NCBI GenBank assembly: GCA_964542535.1
Contig: CAZIUE010000006.1
Location: 145,363 to 209,362, forward strand
Length of the DNA stretch: 64,000 bases
Origin: Pseudopelobacter sp964542535
GTDB lineage: Bacteria > Desulfobacterota > Desulfuromonadia > Geobacterales > Pseudopelobacteraceae
Reading direction: 5' to 3'
A program made the translations under genes and the position numbers. Shown in pieces: positions 47,663-57,200 of the stretch (positions within the stretch are counted from its first letter, which is position 1; each line of letters begins with the position of its first letter). Below the pieces are notes generated by a model that was given only the letters and a program-made list of their open reading frames with translations, made no database searches and was not told the DNA's origin.

Positions 47663-49531
47663 CTAGAATCTCATCTGGAGCCCGGCCACGGCGCGAAGGC
47701 CGTCGTCGGGATGTCCCAGATGAGATTCATACGCCGTATCGAAGAGATTATCAACCCTCAGATAGATTTCGGAGGCAATTGCGCCGATTCTGAACGGCTG
47801 GGTCGCCCTCAGGTCCACGAGCACGGCGGCGCCCATACGCTGGTAGCTCCGGTTCTCCGCCTGGCTGTAGCGGCTTCCCTCGTAGCGGACCGTGGTCTCC
47901 AGCCTGGTGGCCAGGCGGGGGAGGGTGTAGGAGAGGGTGTACTTCATCTTCAGGCCGGGGGTGTAGGGGAGCTTCTTGCCGGTGGCCTTGACCGCCGAAT
48001 CCTGGAGGGTGATGCTCCCCTCCAGGGCAGGCCCGTTTTCCCAGGCATATTTGGCCGTAATTTCTCCTCCCTGGCGCTCGGCTCCGCGGATGTTTACCGG
48101 ACGGTAGATCAGGTCGCTCCCCCTGCGGGAACTGATCAGGTCGATGGTGTCGCTCCTGAACAGGGTCAGCTGCACGAGGCGGTCCTTGCCGAAGGTCTGT
48201 TCCAGTCCCACCTCGTAAGACCAGACCCGCTCCTTCTTCAGATCCGGGTTGCCCCGGGTCTGGTCGATGGAGCCGTGGCTGGTCTGGTACAGTTGCCCGA
48301 ACAGGGGAATGTTCACCGTATAGCCGGCCCGAACCTTGAGCAGGGTTGTCTCCCCGATTCTCCAGCCGATGCCCAGATTGCCCCCCGGGTTGCCGCCGAA
48401 GTCGTTGGTCAGGTCCCCCCGCAGGCCGAAGGTGGTTGTCAGGGAGCCGAATCTGCGGTCGTACTGCACGCTGAGACCGTTCCTGAAACGCTCGTGGCCG
48501 CCGCTCAGGGTATGGTCGAAGACGTTCCATTCCGACATGCCGCCGAAGCGCAGGTCCCACTGTTCCCCTTCGCCGGACCAGGTGGTGTCGAATTTCACTC
48601 CTGCCTTGTCGTCGTCCAGGGTGTAGCGGCTCCCCGACTCGGCCCGGTCCTCCAGGCGGATCAGGTCGCCGTAGGCGGTGACGCTGACGGTTCCCGATTC
48701 ACCCAGCATACCGGAATAGCGCGCGTCCAGGGACCCCTTGCGGTACTCCTGACGGGCATGGTGGGTCTCGTTGTCCACCGGGCCGGGGGACCCGAATTCC
48801 GCATGGTAGTAGCGGCCGTTGAACTCGTAGCGCCGCCCCTCTTCCCCCTGGCGGTTCCAGTTCAGGCTGAAGGCACCGTCGGTGCGGTCGCTGTTGACGC
48901 GTTTACCGTCCAAGTGGTTGCCCGTGGCGGAGAGCAGGACGGTGCTGTCGGAGACCGGCAGCTGGTGGCTTGCGGTCCCCTCCATCAGGCCGTAGGAGCC
49001 TCCCCCCAGCTTCAGGGAGCTGCGCTTCTTCTCCTTCCCTCCCGCCTTCTTGGGCGCGCGGGTGACGATGTTGATGGCGCCGTCGCTCCCTCCGGGGCCG
49101 AGCCAGACCGGGACCGGCGGCTTGAAGACCGAGATGGACTGGATGCTGTCCACCGGGATGGCGCTCAGGTCCTGGCTGCCGTACTGGTTTGAATTGAGCG
49201 GCCTGCCGTTCAGCAGCACCATCACGCCGCCGGAGCGGCCCGATCCCCTGATTGAGATGCGCGAGCCGATCCCGGCGCTGGAATAGACCTCAACCCCCGG
49301 CATGGTCTTGAGGATCTCTTCCACGCTTCCCAGGTTGCGCTTGACGATCTCCGTTCGTTCCACGGTGGTCACGTCCAGGGGGTGGTTCTGGAGGTACTCC
49401 TTGAGCTTTTCGGAGGTGACCACGACCTCACCCAGGGAGTAGGGCTCCTGGGCTGTTTCAGCGCCCAGGGCAGGTCCGGAGAGAAGCGACAGGATGAGAA
49501 CGGTATGACCGGGAATCTGACGGATATGCAT
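47663..49531 (-). CDS. TonB-dependent outer-membrane receptor
   Basis: A 622-residue receptor with a signal peptide (residues 1-23, GPALG-AE), a TonB box (LGEVVVTSE at about 32-40), a plug domain (GVEVYSSAGIGSRISIRGSG, VMVLLNGRPLNSNQYG, GPGGSDGAINIVTRAP) and a 22-strand barrel ending in the C-terminal phenylalanine of AVAGLQMRF. It imports a large scarce ligand across the outer membrane using TonB energy. The gene follows the exported nitrilase gene by 17 bases in the transcript led by cobalamin riboswitch C, so a corrinoid or corrinoid precursor is the likely ligand. Confidence 0.9.
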   Translation of the reverse strand: MHIRQIPGHTVLILSLLSGPALGAETAQEPYSLGEVVVTSEKLKEYLQNHPLDVTTVERTEIVKRNLGSVEEILKTMPGVEVYSSAGIGSRISIRGSGRSGGVMVLLNGRPLNSNQYGSQDLSAIPVDSIQSISVFKPPVPVWLGPGGSDGAINIVTRAPKKAGGKEKKRSSLKLGGGSYGLMEGTASHQLPVSDSTVLLSATGNHLDGKRVNSDRTDGAFSLNWNRQGEEGRRYEFNGRYYHAEFGSPGPVDNETHHARQEYRKGSLDARYSGMLGESGTVSVTAYGDLIRLEDRAESGSRYTLDDDKAGVKFDTTWSGEGEQWDLRFGGMSEWNVFDHTLSGGHERFRNGLSVQYDRRFGSLTTTFGLRGDLTNDFGGNPGGNLGIGWRIGETTLLKVRAGYTVNIPLFGQLYQTSHGSIDQTRGNPDLKKERVWSYEVGLEQTFGKDRLVQLTLFRSDTIDLISSRRGSDLIYRPVNIRGAERQGGEITAKYAWENGPALEGSITLQDSAVKATGKKLPYTPGLKMKYTLSYTLPRLATRLETTVRYEGSRYSQAENRSYQRMGAAVLVDLRATQPFRIGAIASEIYLRVDNLFDTAYESHLGHPDDGLRAVAGLQMRF

Positions 49532-49548
49532 GGATGGTCCTTTGGTTT

Positions 49549-50466
49549 TTAGAGATTGATTTTTCCCGCCGTGGTGATGGCGTTGGTTGTGCGGTCCCAG
49601 TCCAGCAGCACCAGCTGGGGCGTCGGCGAGACGAAGGTGAACAGCCGCTTGCCGTCCAGGACGGCGGCGCTCTCGCCGCCGCGGAAATCGATGCCCGGCT
49701 CGACACCGGTACGGTTGGTGACGATGAGTGCCAGGCCGGTCTCCCGGGAGCGCTCCTCCCAGTACCCCTTGGGCCCCATCTCGCCGGCAGGGGGCCAGTT
49801 GGCGGGGGAGAGGAGGATGCGCGCCCCCATCAGCCGATGGCGGCCGCTGATCTCGCCTTTGTAGGCATCGGCGCAGATGAGAAGCCCCACCGGGATGCCG
49901 TCAACCATGAACAGGTTGTTCTCGCCCCCCTTTGAGGCCCAGTTCTCGGCCGGCCCGTTCACCACTCGGTGCTTGCGGTAGGTTCCCTGAATCACGCCGG
50001 TTTTGTCGATGACCGCCACGCTGTTGTGCAGTTTTCCGGTGGTGGCGTCTTTCTCGGCGATGCCGATGAACAGGGTAACCCCGCCCCGGGCGGCGATGGT
50101 GGAGAGGCGGCGGACCCAGGTGGTGGGAAACCCCTCGATCCAGTCGGTGCCGATCTTCTCCGCGAATCGGTAGCCGGTCTCAGCCAGCTCCGGCGTCACC
50201 ACCCAGTCGGCCTTTTCCGCGATGGCCCGGTCTATGGCCGCCTCGATGGCGCGGCGGTTCCGTTCCACCTCTCCCGGCCGGGAGTCCAGGTGCAGCAGGG
50301 CGATGCGGATGGATTCCCCGGTTTTTCCCTGAACAGCACCGTCGACGCACCACCCCCTGCCGGCTGTCAACGGAACGGAAGCAGTGGCGAGCATGATGGA
50401 GAGTGAACAGAGGAAAAGCAGCATTCCCGGGAAATGGCCCGTTGTGTCGCGAGGCGTCCGTTTCAT
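49549..50466 (-). CDS. Exported nitrilase-superfamily amidohydrolase
   Basis: A 305-residue carbon-nitrogen hydrolase. The catalytic Glu-Lys-Cys triad is visible as E93 (VVTPELAETGY), K165 (TYRKHRVVNG) and C198 (GLLICADAYK), with the usual order and spacing. Unlike most members, it starts with a hydrophobic leader (HFPGMLLFLCSLSIMLATAS, residues about 11-30), which predicts export, possibly as an anchored protein. The ATG overlaps the stop of the cbiZ-like gene as ATGA; a longer upstream frame is rejected. It may hydrolyse an amide or nitrile, conceivably a corrinoid side-chain amide, in the periplasm. The substrate is not evident from sequence. Confidence 0.8.
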   Translation of the reverse strand: MKRTPRDTTGHFPGMLLFLCSLSIMLATASVPLTAGRGWCVDGAVQGKTGESIRIALLHLDSRPGEVERNRRAIEAAIDRAIAEKADWVVTPELAETGYRFAEKIGTDWIEGFPTTWVRRLSTIAARGGVTLFIGIAEKDATTGKLHNSVAVIDKTGVIQGTYRKHRVVNGPAENWASKGGENNLFMVDGIPVGLLICADAYKGEISGRHRLMGARILLSPANWPPAGEMGPKGYWEERSRETGLALIVTNRTGVEPGIDFRGGESAAVLDGKRLFTFVSPTPQLVLLDWDRTTNAITTAGKINL

Positions 50467-51668
50467 TTGACAAAGTACCCCGAGACTCTCCATACCCCGT
50501 CCTGATCCCGGCGGGACGTGAGCGTCTCGATGGCGTCGGCTTTCTTCTCGAATTCCGTGGTGAACTCCATCACCAGGTAGTCCCCCTCGGGAGCACCGGG
50601 GAGGAAGGTGGTGTGCATGCTGCGGTGGAGCTTCCGGGAAAGGCGTTTCCCCAGAGGGGTACGGCTGGCGCTGATCATCGTTTCCCACGCTCCCTGCGTG
50701 ACGGCGTGCCGGAACACTTCGGACGCCTGGCTCCAGCTGTCGCCGAACCTGCTGTCATCCACCAGGCCGAGCCATTGCAGGGCGGCATCGGCCACAGCCT
50801 TTTCCCGCAGCGTATGTTCCGTCACGTATGGTTTTCCACCGGGAAGCAGGAACCCGTTCTGTCTCCCCAGGGCCTCGATCACCGCCTCACGGGTTGCTGT
50901 GCCGATCAGCTCCCCCAGCTTGCTGTGGCCGCCGGCATAGGTGGCGCGGGGACCGGTGGTGCCGGAGACCACGATGACGCTGTCCGTGCCGGTGCCGGTG
51001 GCCTGGGCGTTTTTCGTGTAGCTGCTGGGGACGTTCAGGTCCTGGAGCGCCGCCGTCTTGGCCTCGGTCACGGTGACGATGGCCCGGGCCATGGCGCCGT
51101 CAGTCAGGCGGGCGTTGGTCAGCAGCATGACGTTGATGGTACCGTGGGGCTCCTGTCCCTCCAGGTGACTTCCCTGGTCCACGCCGGTCCTGATGGCGTT
51201 CCCTCTGGCGCCGGCGGTGACCAGCACCGTGACGGTGAGCGGCCCGAACTCCTTCGTCACCACGGCCAGGTTATCCAGGTCCGCCGCCGTGGCCATCTTG
51301 GTGATATCACCCGTGTTCAGGTTCAGGTTCCGGGCGATCGTTTCATGGATGAATTCGGTGTAGGTTTTCCCCCCCCTGCCGGCCTTGCCCATGAAGCTGT
51401 CGTTGACCTGCGCCCAGAGGAGCGGGCTGGCCGAGTGGTTCATGGCCCCCAGGGCATCCACCAGGCCGTCGTAGGTGGAGAGGGTGCGGCGGCGTTCCGG
51501 GAAACGTACCACCAGGGTCTTCTCCCACTGGTGATCCCGTTCCCCCCTGATGATGAGTGCCTCGGCCTTCAGGTTGTCGGGGAGCCTGATCTCGGCGGCG
51601 AAGAGGAGGGTGGGGATGGTCAGAATGGTCATGAGAAACGAGAGAATGATGCGCACGGTGATATTCAT
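50463..51668 (-). CDS. cbiZ: Exported adenosylcobinamide amidohydrolase (CbiZ) fused to DUF4019
   Basis: A 401-residue protein. Residues 1-24 form a Sec signal peptide (VRIILSFLMTILTIPTLLFA). Residues about 60-280 are a CbiZ domain (TVLVTAGARGNAIRTGVD, PHGTINVMLLTNARLTDGAM, TKNAQATGTGTDSVIVVSG, YAGGHSKLGELIGTATREAV), the enzyme that removes the aminopropanol side chain of adenosylcobinamide to give adenosylcobyric acid during corrinoid salvage. The last 95 residues (GDSWSQASEVFRHAVTQGAW to RRDQDGVWRVSGYFVK) match DUF4019. CbiZ is normally cytoplasmic, so the export signal is notable. The ATG at 51668 has only AAGAAAGG directly before it. It is second in the riboswitch C operon. Confidence 0.85.
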   Translation of the reverse strand: MNITVRIILSFLMTILTIPTLLFAAEIRLPDNLKAEALIIRGERDHQWEKTLVVRFPERRRTLSTYDGLVDALGAMNHSASPLLWAQVNDSFMGKAGRGGKTYTEFIHETIARNLNLNTGDITKMATAADLDNLAVVTKEFGPLTVTVLVTAGARGNAIRTGVDQGSHLEGQEPHGTINVMLLTNARLTDGAMARAIVTVTEAKTAALQDLNVPSSYTKNAQATGTGTDSVIVVSGTTGPRATYAGGHSKLGELIGTATREAVIEALGRQNGFLLPGGKPYVTEHTLREKAVADAALQWLGLVDDSRFGDSWSQASEVFRHAVTQGAWETMISASRTPLGKRLSRKLHRSMHTTFLPGAPEGDYLVMEFTTEFEKKADAIETLTSRRDQDGVWRVSGYFVK

Positions 51669-51748
51669 CCTTTCTTGCGGTAGAGACGCAGTGCAATGCA
51701 GTTCCAGCCGTTTCAACCTGCAACGAGCAGTTGGAACCCGGATACAGA

Positions 51749-51856
51749 GGATACACACGGATAAAGCCGGGCCGAACGTCATTCACCCCCGGGGTAGCTG
51801 CCGTTGTGCGGGTGTCATGGGGTTGTTATCCGTGTGTATCCGTATGTATCCGTGGT
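51749..51856. repeat. Inverted and direct GGATACACACGGAT repeats
   Basis: A 16-base sequence GGATACACACGGATAA (51749-51764) recurs inverted as TTATCCGTGTGTATCC (51826-51841). On the right the unit TATCCGTRTG is repeated directly three times (51827, 51837, 51847). This belongs to the ATCCGTGTNTATCCGTGG type of promiscuous intergenic repeat. It fills much of the gap between the two coding regions. Confidence 0.65.
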
Positions 51857-51885
51857 TGACCGCCGTTTTCAGGTTCAAAGACCCG

Positions 51886-53919
51886 TCAGAAGATCCACTT
51901 CGCTCCCCCCACGAAGGTCCTTCCCCGCATGGGGTAGCCGTTGATGTACTGGTAGTACCTGTCCAGCAGGTTCTCCACGGAGAGGGTCAGCTCCAGGTTC
52001 TTCAGCGGACGGTAGGCCCCCTTGATGTCCATGGTCATGAAGCCCCCTTTGTTGACCACCGGATAGGGGTAGGAAGCTGAATAGTCGGTGATGTATTCAT
52101 TGCCCGAGTAGTTGATGATCAGCTTGGCATCCCAGGCTTCCTGGCCGGCCCTGACGCCGAAGGCGCCGGTCCATTCCGGGACGTTGAGCAGATGCCCGTG
52201 GCTGCCGGTGCTTCTGCTCTCACCGTCGTACCTGGTCTTGTAGGTGACGTTGGCGAACGGCTCCAGGGATATGGGGAGCCCGGCGGCAAGTCCGGCGTCA
52301 TAGGAGGTGTTCATCTCCAGACCCTGGATGGTGGCGCCGGAGAGGTTCCGGTAGCTGGTCGCCCCCAGGTTGCTGTCGTAGTAGCTGGCGATCTTGTCGG
52401 AGAAGCTGGTGTGGAAGAAGGTGAAGCCGGCCTTCAGGTGATCCCTGTCGTACTCGATTCCCCCCTCGTAGGTGGTGCTCTTCTCCGGTCCCAGGTCGCG
52501 GTTTCCCAGGGTGCGGTAGCCGTACAGGGTATAGTCACTGGCAAGCTCGCGGGGGGAGGGTGCCCTGAAGGCGGTGCCGATAGCTGCCTTCAGGCTCAGT
52601 CCTTTGGCGATCTTGTAGACGATCCCCCCCCGGGCGGTGACGTGGTCCATGCTGCGGGAGATGGGGGCTCCGGTGAGTCCCCTGGTCTTCAGGGTGTTGT
52701 TGTCGAAGTAGTCGTAGCGTATGCCTGCGGTCAGCAGCAGTTTCTCGTTCAGCAGGCTGAGCCTGCCCTCGGCAAAGGCGGCGTAGTTATCGTAGCGTGA
52801 GTTGGGGTAGTAGGGGGCGCCGCTGCTGCTGGAGGTGTCCACGGAGTTACGGTCCCACTGCCCCCCCAGGATGATGCGGTGGACGCCCATGGGGAAGACG
52901 TTCTGGATGCTGACCCCCTGGGCACGGCTGTTGGAGGTGAACCGGTCCGCGTTCCCCGGTCCCGGCATCCCCATGCCTCCGGTGCTGTAGGAGTCGTCCT
53001 TGTTGTTGTTGATGTAGTACGTGAGGGTCGCGGTCCTGGTGCGGTATTCGAAGTCGAAGGCGTTGCGGGCCTTCTTGGAATAATCGTCCGGGTCCTTGGC
53101 GTAGACCGCGCCCGGTGAGCCGATGTCTCTGCCGACCCAGCGCTGGAAGCCGACGGAGACCCGCTGGTCATCCAGGAAGCTGTAGCCGAGGCGGGCGGAG
53201 AGCTCCTCGCTCTCGTAGGAGTTGTTGTCGTAGGAGCCCTTGCCGGTCCGGTAGTCGTCGCTGGCCGAGGCGGCGCCGGAGATGAAATAGTCGATCCCCT
53301 TCCATTTCCCGTGCAGGTCGCCGCCGCTCTTCCAGTATCCCCAGGAGCCTCCCTCGGCGCCTATGGAGCCGTGAACTCCCTCCTCGGTACCATGTTTAGT
53401 GATGATGTTGATCACCCCCCCCATGGCCTGGGAGCCGTACAGCACCGAGCCGGGTCCCTTGACGATCTCGATCCGCTCGATCTCGCCGGCCGGGATCTTG
53501 GCCATGTTGGTGGTGCCGGCCCGGTTGCCGTTCACCAGCAGCAGCACCCTGCTGCTGCTCTCGGTGAATAGGTCGGTGGAGAGTCCCCTGATCTCCACGT
53601 TGCCGGTCAGGGCGCCGTTGTACTTGTGCACATGGCCGATGCCCGCCTCGGCCAGCAGCTCCCCGGCATCCCGGGCGGACGAGGTCCTGATCTCCTCTTG
53701 GCTGATGACCTGGACCGATGCCGGGATATCCAGCGTGGACTCCTGGATCCTGGTGGCGGTGACCACCATCCGCTCCAGCGTGGTGTCGCTGTTTGTCGTG
53801 GTGGAATCCTGGTCGGGCCGGGATGCGGCGTCGTCTTGAGCGGCGTGGAGCGCCGGAGCCAGGAGTGGCGGCATGACCAGGGCGTTGCAGATGGACAGAA
53901 TGACGAACGGGCGCTTCAT
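51886..53919 (-). CDS. btuB: TonB-dependent receptor, BtuB-like
   Basis: A 677-residue outer-membrane receptor with a signal peptide (residues 1-26, PALHA-AQ), a TonB box (LERMVVTAT at about 47-55), a plug (IGHVHKYNGALTGNVEIRGL, LLVNGNRAGTTNMAKIPAGE, GPGSVLYGSQAMGGVINIIT) and a barrel whose last strand ends with FVGGAKWIF. It begins directly downstream of cobalamin riboswitch C, so its ligand is almost certainly a corrinoid, as for BtuB. It heads the operon with exported CbiZ, exported nitrilase, a second receptor and a small protein. Confidence 0.9.
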   Translation of the reverse strand: MKRPFVILSICNALVMPPLLAPALHAAQDDAASRPDQDSTTTNSDTTLERMVVTATRIQESTLDIPASVQVISQEEIRTSSARDAGELLAEAGIGHVHKYNGALTGNVEIRGLSTDLFTESSSRVLLLVNGNRAGTTNMAKIPAGEIERIEIVKGPGSVLYGSQAMGGVINIITKHGTEEGVHGSIGAEGGSWGYWKSGGDLHGKWKGIDYFISGAASASDDYRTGKGSYDNNSYESEELSARLGYSFLDDQRVSVGFQRWVGRDIGSPGAVYAKDPDDYSKKARNAFDFEYRTRTATLTYYINNNKDDSYSTGGMGMPGPGNADRFTSNSRAQGVSIQNVFPMGVHRIILGGQWDRNSVDTSSSSGAPYYPNSRYDNYAAFAEGRLSLLNEKLLLTAGIRYDYFDNNTLKTRGLTGAPISRSMDHVTARGGIVYKIAKGLSLKAAIGTAFRAPSPRELASDYTLYGYRTLGNRDLGPEKSTTYEGGIEYDRDHLKAGFTFFHTSFSDKIASYYDSNLGATSYRNLSGATIQGLEMNTSYDAGLAAGLPISLEPFANVTYKTRYDGESRSTGSHGHLLNVPEWTGAFGVRAGQEAWDAKLIINYSGNEYITDYSASYPYPVVNKGGFMTMDIKGAYRPLKNLELTLSVENLLDRYYQYINGYPMRGRTFVGGAKWIF

Positions 53920-53952
53920 TGTTTTCCTCCCTCGGGAAATGAAGATGGCTCC

Positions 53953-54095
53953 GAAACAGGTCTTCCGGCTCAGGGCGACCTACGTGCCGGCCTTCCCATC
54001 ATGCTCCGCATGACAGTGGCATTGTTCGGCGTTCGTTCCCTTTACGGCCGCGGGGCGGCGCGGGTCTTTCACCCGCTTCCCTTGATTCGGGCTGT
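53953..54095 (-). promoter_or_regulatory. Cobalamin riboswitch C
   Basis: On the minus strand: ATCAAGGGAAGCGGGTGAAA, CGCCGCCCCGCGGCCGTAAA, GGGAACGAACGCCGAACAAT, GCCACTG, GATGGGAAGGCCGGC, and the B12 box CTGAGCCGGAAGACCTGTTT (53955-53974). All conserved aptamer blocks are present in order. It ends about 35 bases before the receptor gene at 53919. No U-tailed terminator follows, so control is probably at translation initiation. Confidence 0.92.
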
Positions 54096-54115
54096 GTGAT
54101 TTCGTTATTTGTGCA

Positions 54116-54196
54116 GGGACGAACTGCGTTCGCCCGCTTTTCGGTGGTAATGGCAACTACGGATACAATTCCACCAAGGGCGTATGCAATACGCCC
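54116..54196. repeat. Pair of small hairpin repeats (REPIN-like)
   Basis: A left arm GGGACGAAC-TGC-GTTCGCCC (54116-54135, one bulge) and a right arm GGGCGTAT-GCA-ATACGCCC (54178-54196, perfect 8-base stem) are about 40 bases apart. The right arm is the common GTAGGGGCGTATTGCATACG type intergenic repeat. They lie between the cobN-like stop and riboswitch C. Confidence 0.55.
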
Positions 54197-54228
54197 CTAC
54201 CAGGTGTTTCTTGCTATTTCGGAGTTCC

Positions 54229-57200
54229 CTATGCTCCTCCCTTCCGGAAGCCCCAGGCTGCCAGGGCGACGAAGATGGCAAAGCCGACCATGAACATCCA
54301 GGGGATGGGGGCGGACGAGGCGCCTCCGGCTGTTGCGCCGCTTCCCACCTCCTGCACCTCGTAGCCGGCAACCCGGGTTCCTTTCGCTCCCCTGCCGCTG
54401 CCGTCCGGCGCGCGGCCGGATGCTCCCCGGGCGGCTGTTTTCATTCCCGCGGTGCGTCCCTGGCGGGGCTGTCCCGGCTGGGCGGCCGAAGGGTTTGAAC
54501 CCACCTGCTTCATGGCGTTCAGTGCCCGGACGAAGCCGCTGTTCAGAGGGGCCAGCCCCGGCACGGAGAGGAGGGTGGACGAGGTGAACTTCGTCAGATG
54601 CGGGTTGTTGCAGGTGTGGTCGCAGCAGGCCATGCCCACCTCCATGGCGGTTTTGGCGTACTCCTCGGCCAGCTTCTCGATCACCTTCCGGTCCGGCTTC
54701 CAGTACTCCTTGCGGGCGGTCTCCAGCATGCGCGCCACCACCGACTGATAGGCCCACATGTTCCCGGCCTTGCGGAACATCTCCTTTGTTCCCAGGCCGT
54801 TCTTGTCCTGGACGTAGGTCTCATACATCTCCTGCCACTTGGCCTTGTCCACCGCCTCGGGCACCGTGACCTGCCACCCCCAGAGGTGCTCGGTCACCTT
54901 GTCGATGAAGCGCGCGCCGGCATACCCCTCCTTCATCATGGCCTTGATCCACTCCGGGTTCAGGTAGCGGGCGCGCATCTCCCGCCCCATGTTCTTCTCC
55001 AAGGTTTCCTGAACCGGTTTGGTGGGGTTGGTCATGTTGCTGACGAACACCTCCGGCGTTTTCCCGTCCACGGCCCGGATGGCCATGGCCAGGCCCCCCA
55101 GGTACTGGTAGAAGTCGTCCGTGTCCAGCACGCCGATGGTGGTGGTGGAGCGGCTGTGGATGGCGATCTTGCTGCCGGAGAGGGCGTTTTTCAGCAGCAC
55201 CTGCCCCAGCTCCTCGTTCCCCTCTTTGCCCCCTTCGCTCCAGAACCCCTGGCCGTACAGGTAGCCGACCCGCCGGAAATAGACGTCGATGACCTTCTTT
55301 TCGTTGTTCCAGGTGTTGGAGGCCACGATGGCGTTTTCCAGGCCGTTGCCGTAGGCGCCTGAGGGCTCGGTGAAGATGCGCACCGAGGCCATGCGACGGG
55401 CCTTTTCCTCCGGAATGCCCCTGGCCATGAGCATCTTCTGGGTTTTCAGTGTGTTGGCGCGGACGACGTTATCCTGTTCCTTCTGGTCCCTGGCAACGGA
55501 GACCGCCCTGTCCAGCAGATCCATCAGCGTAGAGAACAGGTCGCGGTACAGCCCCGAGGGGGTCATGGTCACGTCGATGCGCGGTCGGCCCAGCTCGGCG
55601 CGGGGAATGGCCTCCACCCCCTGGACTCTTCCCCGCTCGTCCCATTTTGGCCGTACCCCCATGAGGTACATCACCTGGGACTCCATCACCCCCTCGTGGC
55701 GGATGCATTCGGTGGCCCAGAGAACAAAGGAGAGCTTGTCAGGATAGATTCCGTGGCGTGCACGGTAGTTCTCGATCAGCTCCCGGGCCAGCCTGACGCC
55801 GGTGGCGTAGGTGGCGGGGGAGGGGACCCGGGACGGGTCGAAGGAGTAGAAGTTCTTGCCGGTGGGGAGGGAGTCCGGGTTGCGGATCGGGTCGTTGCCG
55901 GTGCCGGCCGGGATGTACCTGCCGTTTAAGGCATTGATGAACGAATCCAGCTCCCGCGGACCGCTGCGCCGGATGGCGTCCTCCAACTTGGCGATCCGCT
56001 TGGCCCGCTCGTCGGCTGAGAGCCCCTTTTCGATGGCGACGATGGCTTCGGCCGTGCTGCGGATGTACTTCTCCTCCGGAGATTTGCCGAAGGTGTGCAG
56101 GCCGAAGGGGGTGGTGGTCTCGGCGATATCCTTGATATGGTGCTCAAGCTGCTCCACGTCGTCATGGGTGGCGATGGCCTTCAGTTTCAGGTCAATGAGC
56201 AGACCGCTCTTCCGGGCGATGCGGTTGACCTCCTCCAGCTTGGCCGTCGCCAGCTGGGGCGACTTCTCCCGGGCGTTATTGTAGTCATTGATCAGGGCCG
56301 CCAGTTCCTTCAGGTCGCGGTTCATGCCGGCCTTGTCGAAGGGTGGGGTCATGTAGTCGATCACTACCGCCATGCCGCGGCGTTTGGCCTGGATTCCCTC
56401 ACCCACGTCATCCACGATGTAGGGATAGATGTTGGGAAGGTCCTGGATCAGAACCTCGGAGGGGTCCTCTCTGGTAAAGCCGACCTCCTTCCCTCCCATC
56501 CACTCGTGGGTGCCGTGGGTGCCGATGTGGGCCAGGGCATCGGCCCTGAACCCCTTCTTCAGCCAGAGATAGTAGGCCACATACTGGTGGTGGGGCGCGA
56601 TGTTGGGATTGTGGTAGGCCTTGACGATGTTCTGCGCCCACCCCTTGGCCGGCTGGGGCATGAGCAGCACGTTGCCGTAGCGCACTCCGGGGAGGATCAG
56701 AAACGCCCTTCCCCTGTCGTCGCGCCAGGTCATCATGCCGTTGTTCTTCTCCGGTTCACCCCAGTCTTTGGTGACCGATTTTTGAAAGGCGGGGGGCAGC
56801 TCGCGGAACCACCTCCTGTAGGTCTCCACCGGCAGCAGCACCGCCCGGCCGCTGCGGGCCAGACGGTCCATCTCGGCCGGGGCCCAGTTGGCCACGTTGC
56901 GGCCGTACCCAATGACGTCGTCGTAGATGCGCTTCTTTGACAGTTCTTCCCGACCGGTGTCGTACCCCTCCGTCTTCATCCGGTTGACGATCTCGTACAG
57001 GCTGTCCGGCAGGACGTTCAGGTAGGCGGCGCCGATTCCCTGTTTCCCCGGCGGGTAGCAGTAATAGATCAGGGCGACCTTCTTGTCCCTGTTGTTCTTG
57101 GTCTGGAGGTTGATCCAGGCCTTGACCCTCTCCACCAGCCGCTGGATCCGCTCCGGGATCGGCTGGGTGGTCACGTATTCCATGCCGCTCTCCCGGTCCA

